Positions 63,926-64,000 of a stretch of 64,000 bases of DNA are shown piece after piece. The DNA is taken from the NCBI RefSeq assembly GCF_030519375.1, contig NZ_JAUMKB010000015.1, forward strand, positions 54,269 to 118,268, read 5' to 3'. The notes beneath the pieces were generated by a model. That model was given only the letters and a program-made list of their open reading frames with translations. It was not told where the DNA came from and searched no databases. The translations under genes and the position numbers were made by a program. The stretch's first letter is position 1; each line of letters begins with the position of its first letter. This DNA comes from Mucilaginibacter tolerans. GTDB lineage: Bacteria; Bacteroidota; Bacteroidia; Sphingobacteriales; Sphingobacteriaceae.

Positions 63926-64000
63926 TGGACTGAACCCCAAAAGTTGGACGAATTTAAAAATTAATTGTAATGATGAGCCCGATAAATTATCGGGCTCATC
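63926..64000 (+). mobile_element. Left end of an IS3-family (IS150-like) element, running off the window
   Basis: TGGACTGAACCCCAAAAG followed by TTGGACG resembles the left terminal repeat of IS150-group elements (TG-x-ACTG-x-ACCC...GTTGGACG). A strong hairpin follows inside it (63972-64000). The transposase lies beyond the window. Confidence 0.6.
63972..64000. terminator. Strong hairpin inside the IS end
   Basis: 13-bp perfect stem GATGAGCCCGATA / TATCGGGCTCATC with a 3-base loop. Such stems near IS ends commonly shield the transposase from read-through transcription. Confidence 0.55.

Noticed and set aside
1..64000. CRISPR arrays, rRNA genes, prophage modules
   Set aside because: No regularly spaced repeats, ribosomal RNA sequence or phage structural genes were seen.

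Overview
The window looks like a chromosome segment of a Bacteroidota bacterium, most likely a Sphingobacteriaceae member close to Mucilaginibacter or Pedobacter. The evidence is a SusC/SusD pair with an ECF sigma/FecR anti-sigma couple, OMP beta-barrel-3 receptors, a TamB/LptF/START-like neighbourhood, promoter -7 boxes of the form TAnnTTTG, scarce Shine-Dalgarno sites and moderate GC. No rRNA or CRISPR array was seen. One intact tRNA (Met, CAT) and two broken tRNA halves were found.

Layout. 1-3.5 kb: a membrane patatin-like lipase (open at the left edge) and an AraC-type regulator. 3.7-12.4 kb: a beta-oxidation operon (acyl-CoA dehydrogenase, thioesterase, FadN-type dehydrogenase/hydratase, thiolase, acyl-CoA ligase, dienoyl-CoA-reductase-like SDR), followed by an outer-membrane barrel receptor. 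15.3-39.5 kb: a long block of stress and low-energy metabolism genes. It holds Pta, Zn-alcohol dehydrogenase, a flavin-binding PNPOx-like protein, DUF4136 lipoprotein, Mla/MCE lipid transporter, membrane hydrolase plus CDP-alcohol phosphatidyltransferase, PepSY-like protein, secreted trypsin-like protease, soluble histidine kinase, an L,D-transpeptidase-like protein without its catalytic residues, small membrane proteins, two universal stress proteins, a response regulator, PfkB kinase, beta-CASP metallo-hydrolase, PEP synthase and flavodoxin. 39.5-40.2 kb: a gene graveyard with a tRNA-Ala 3' half. 40.2-52.4 kb: a polysaccharide utilisation locus (sigma, anti-sigma, SusC, SusD, GH2, GH29). 52.4-54.5 kb: a second border with an initiator-type tRNA-Met 3' half, relic sequence, a Fic gene and a transporter fragment. 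54.5-63.9 kb: tRNA-Met and housekeeping envelope/cofactor genes (START-like, LptF/G, RibBA, TamB, TsaD). The window ends inside the left end of an IS3-family element.

Main finding. Nine promoters inside the 15-39.5 kb block share one rigid 65-bp module. It consists of two palindromic TGAY-N4-RTCA sites exactly 22 bp apart, then a -7 box whose last base lies 36.5 bp from the centre of the proximal site. Sites of this type are the signature of CRP/FNR-family activators. The module is found upstream of nearly every transcription unit of the block, and I found none in the intergenic regions outside it. I read this as one coordinated regulon for oxygen- or energy-limited survival, with the regulator gene lying outside the window.

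The PUL is bounded on both sides by a tRNA 3' half broken at the anticodon loop and by homologous relic peptides, which suggests an inserted island. Gene functions are assigned by reading motifs; no database search was run.
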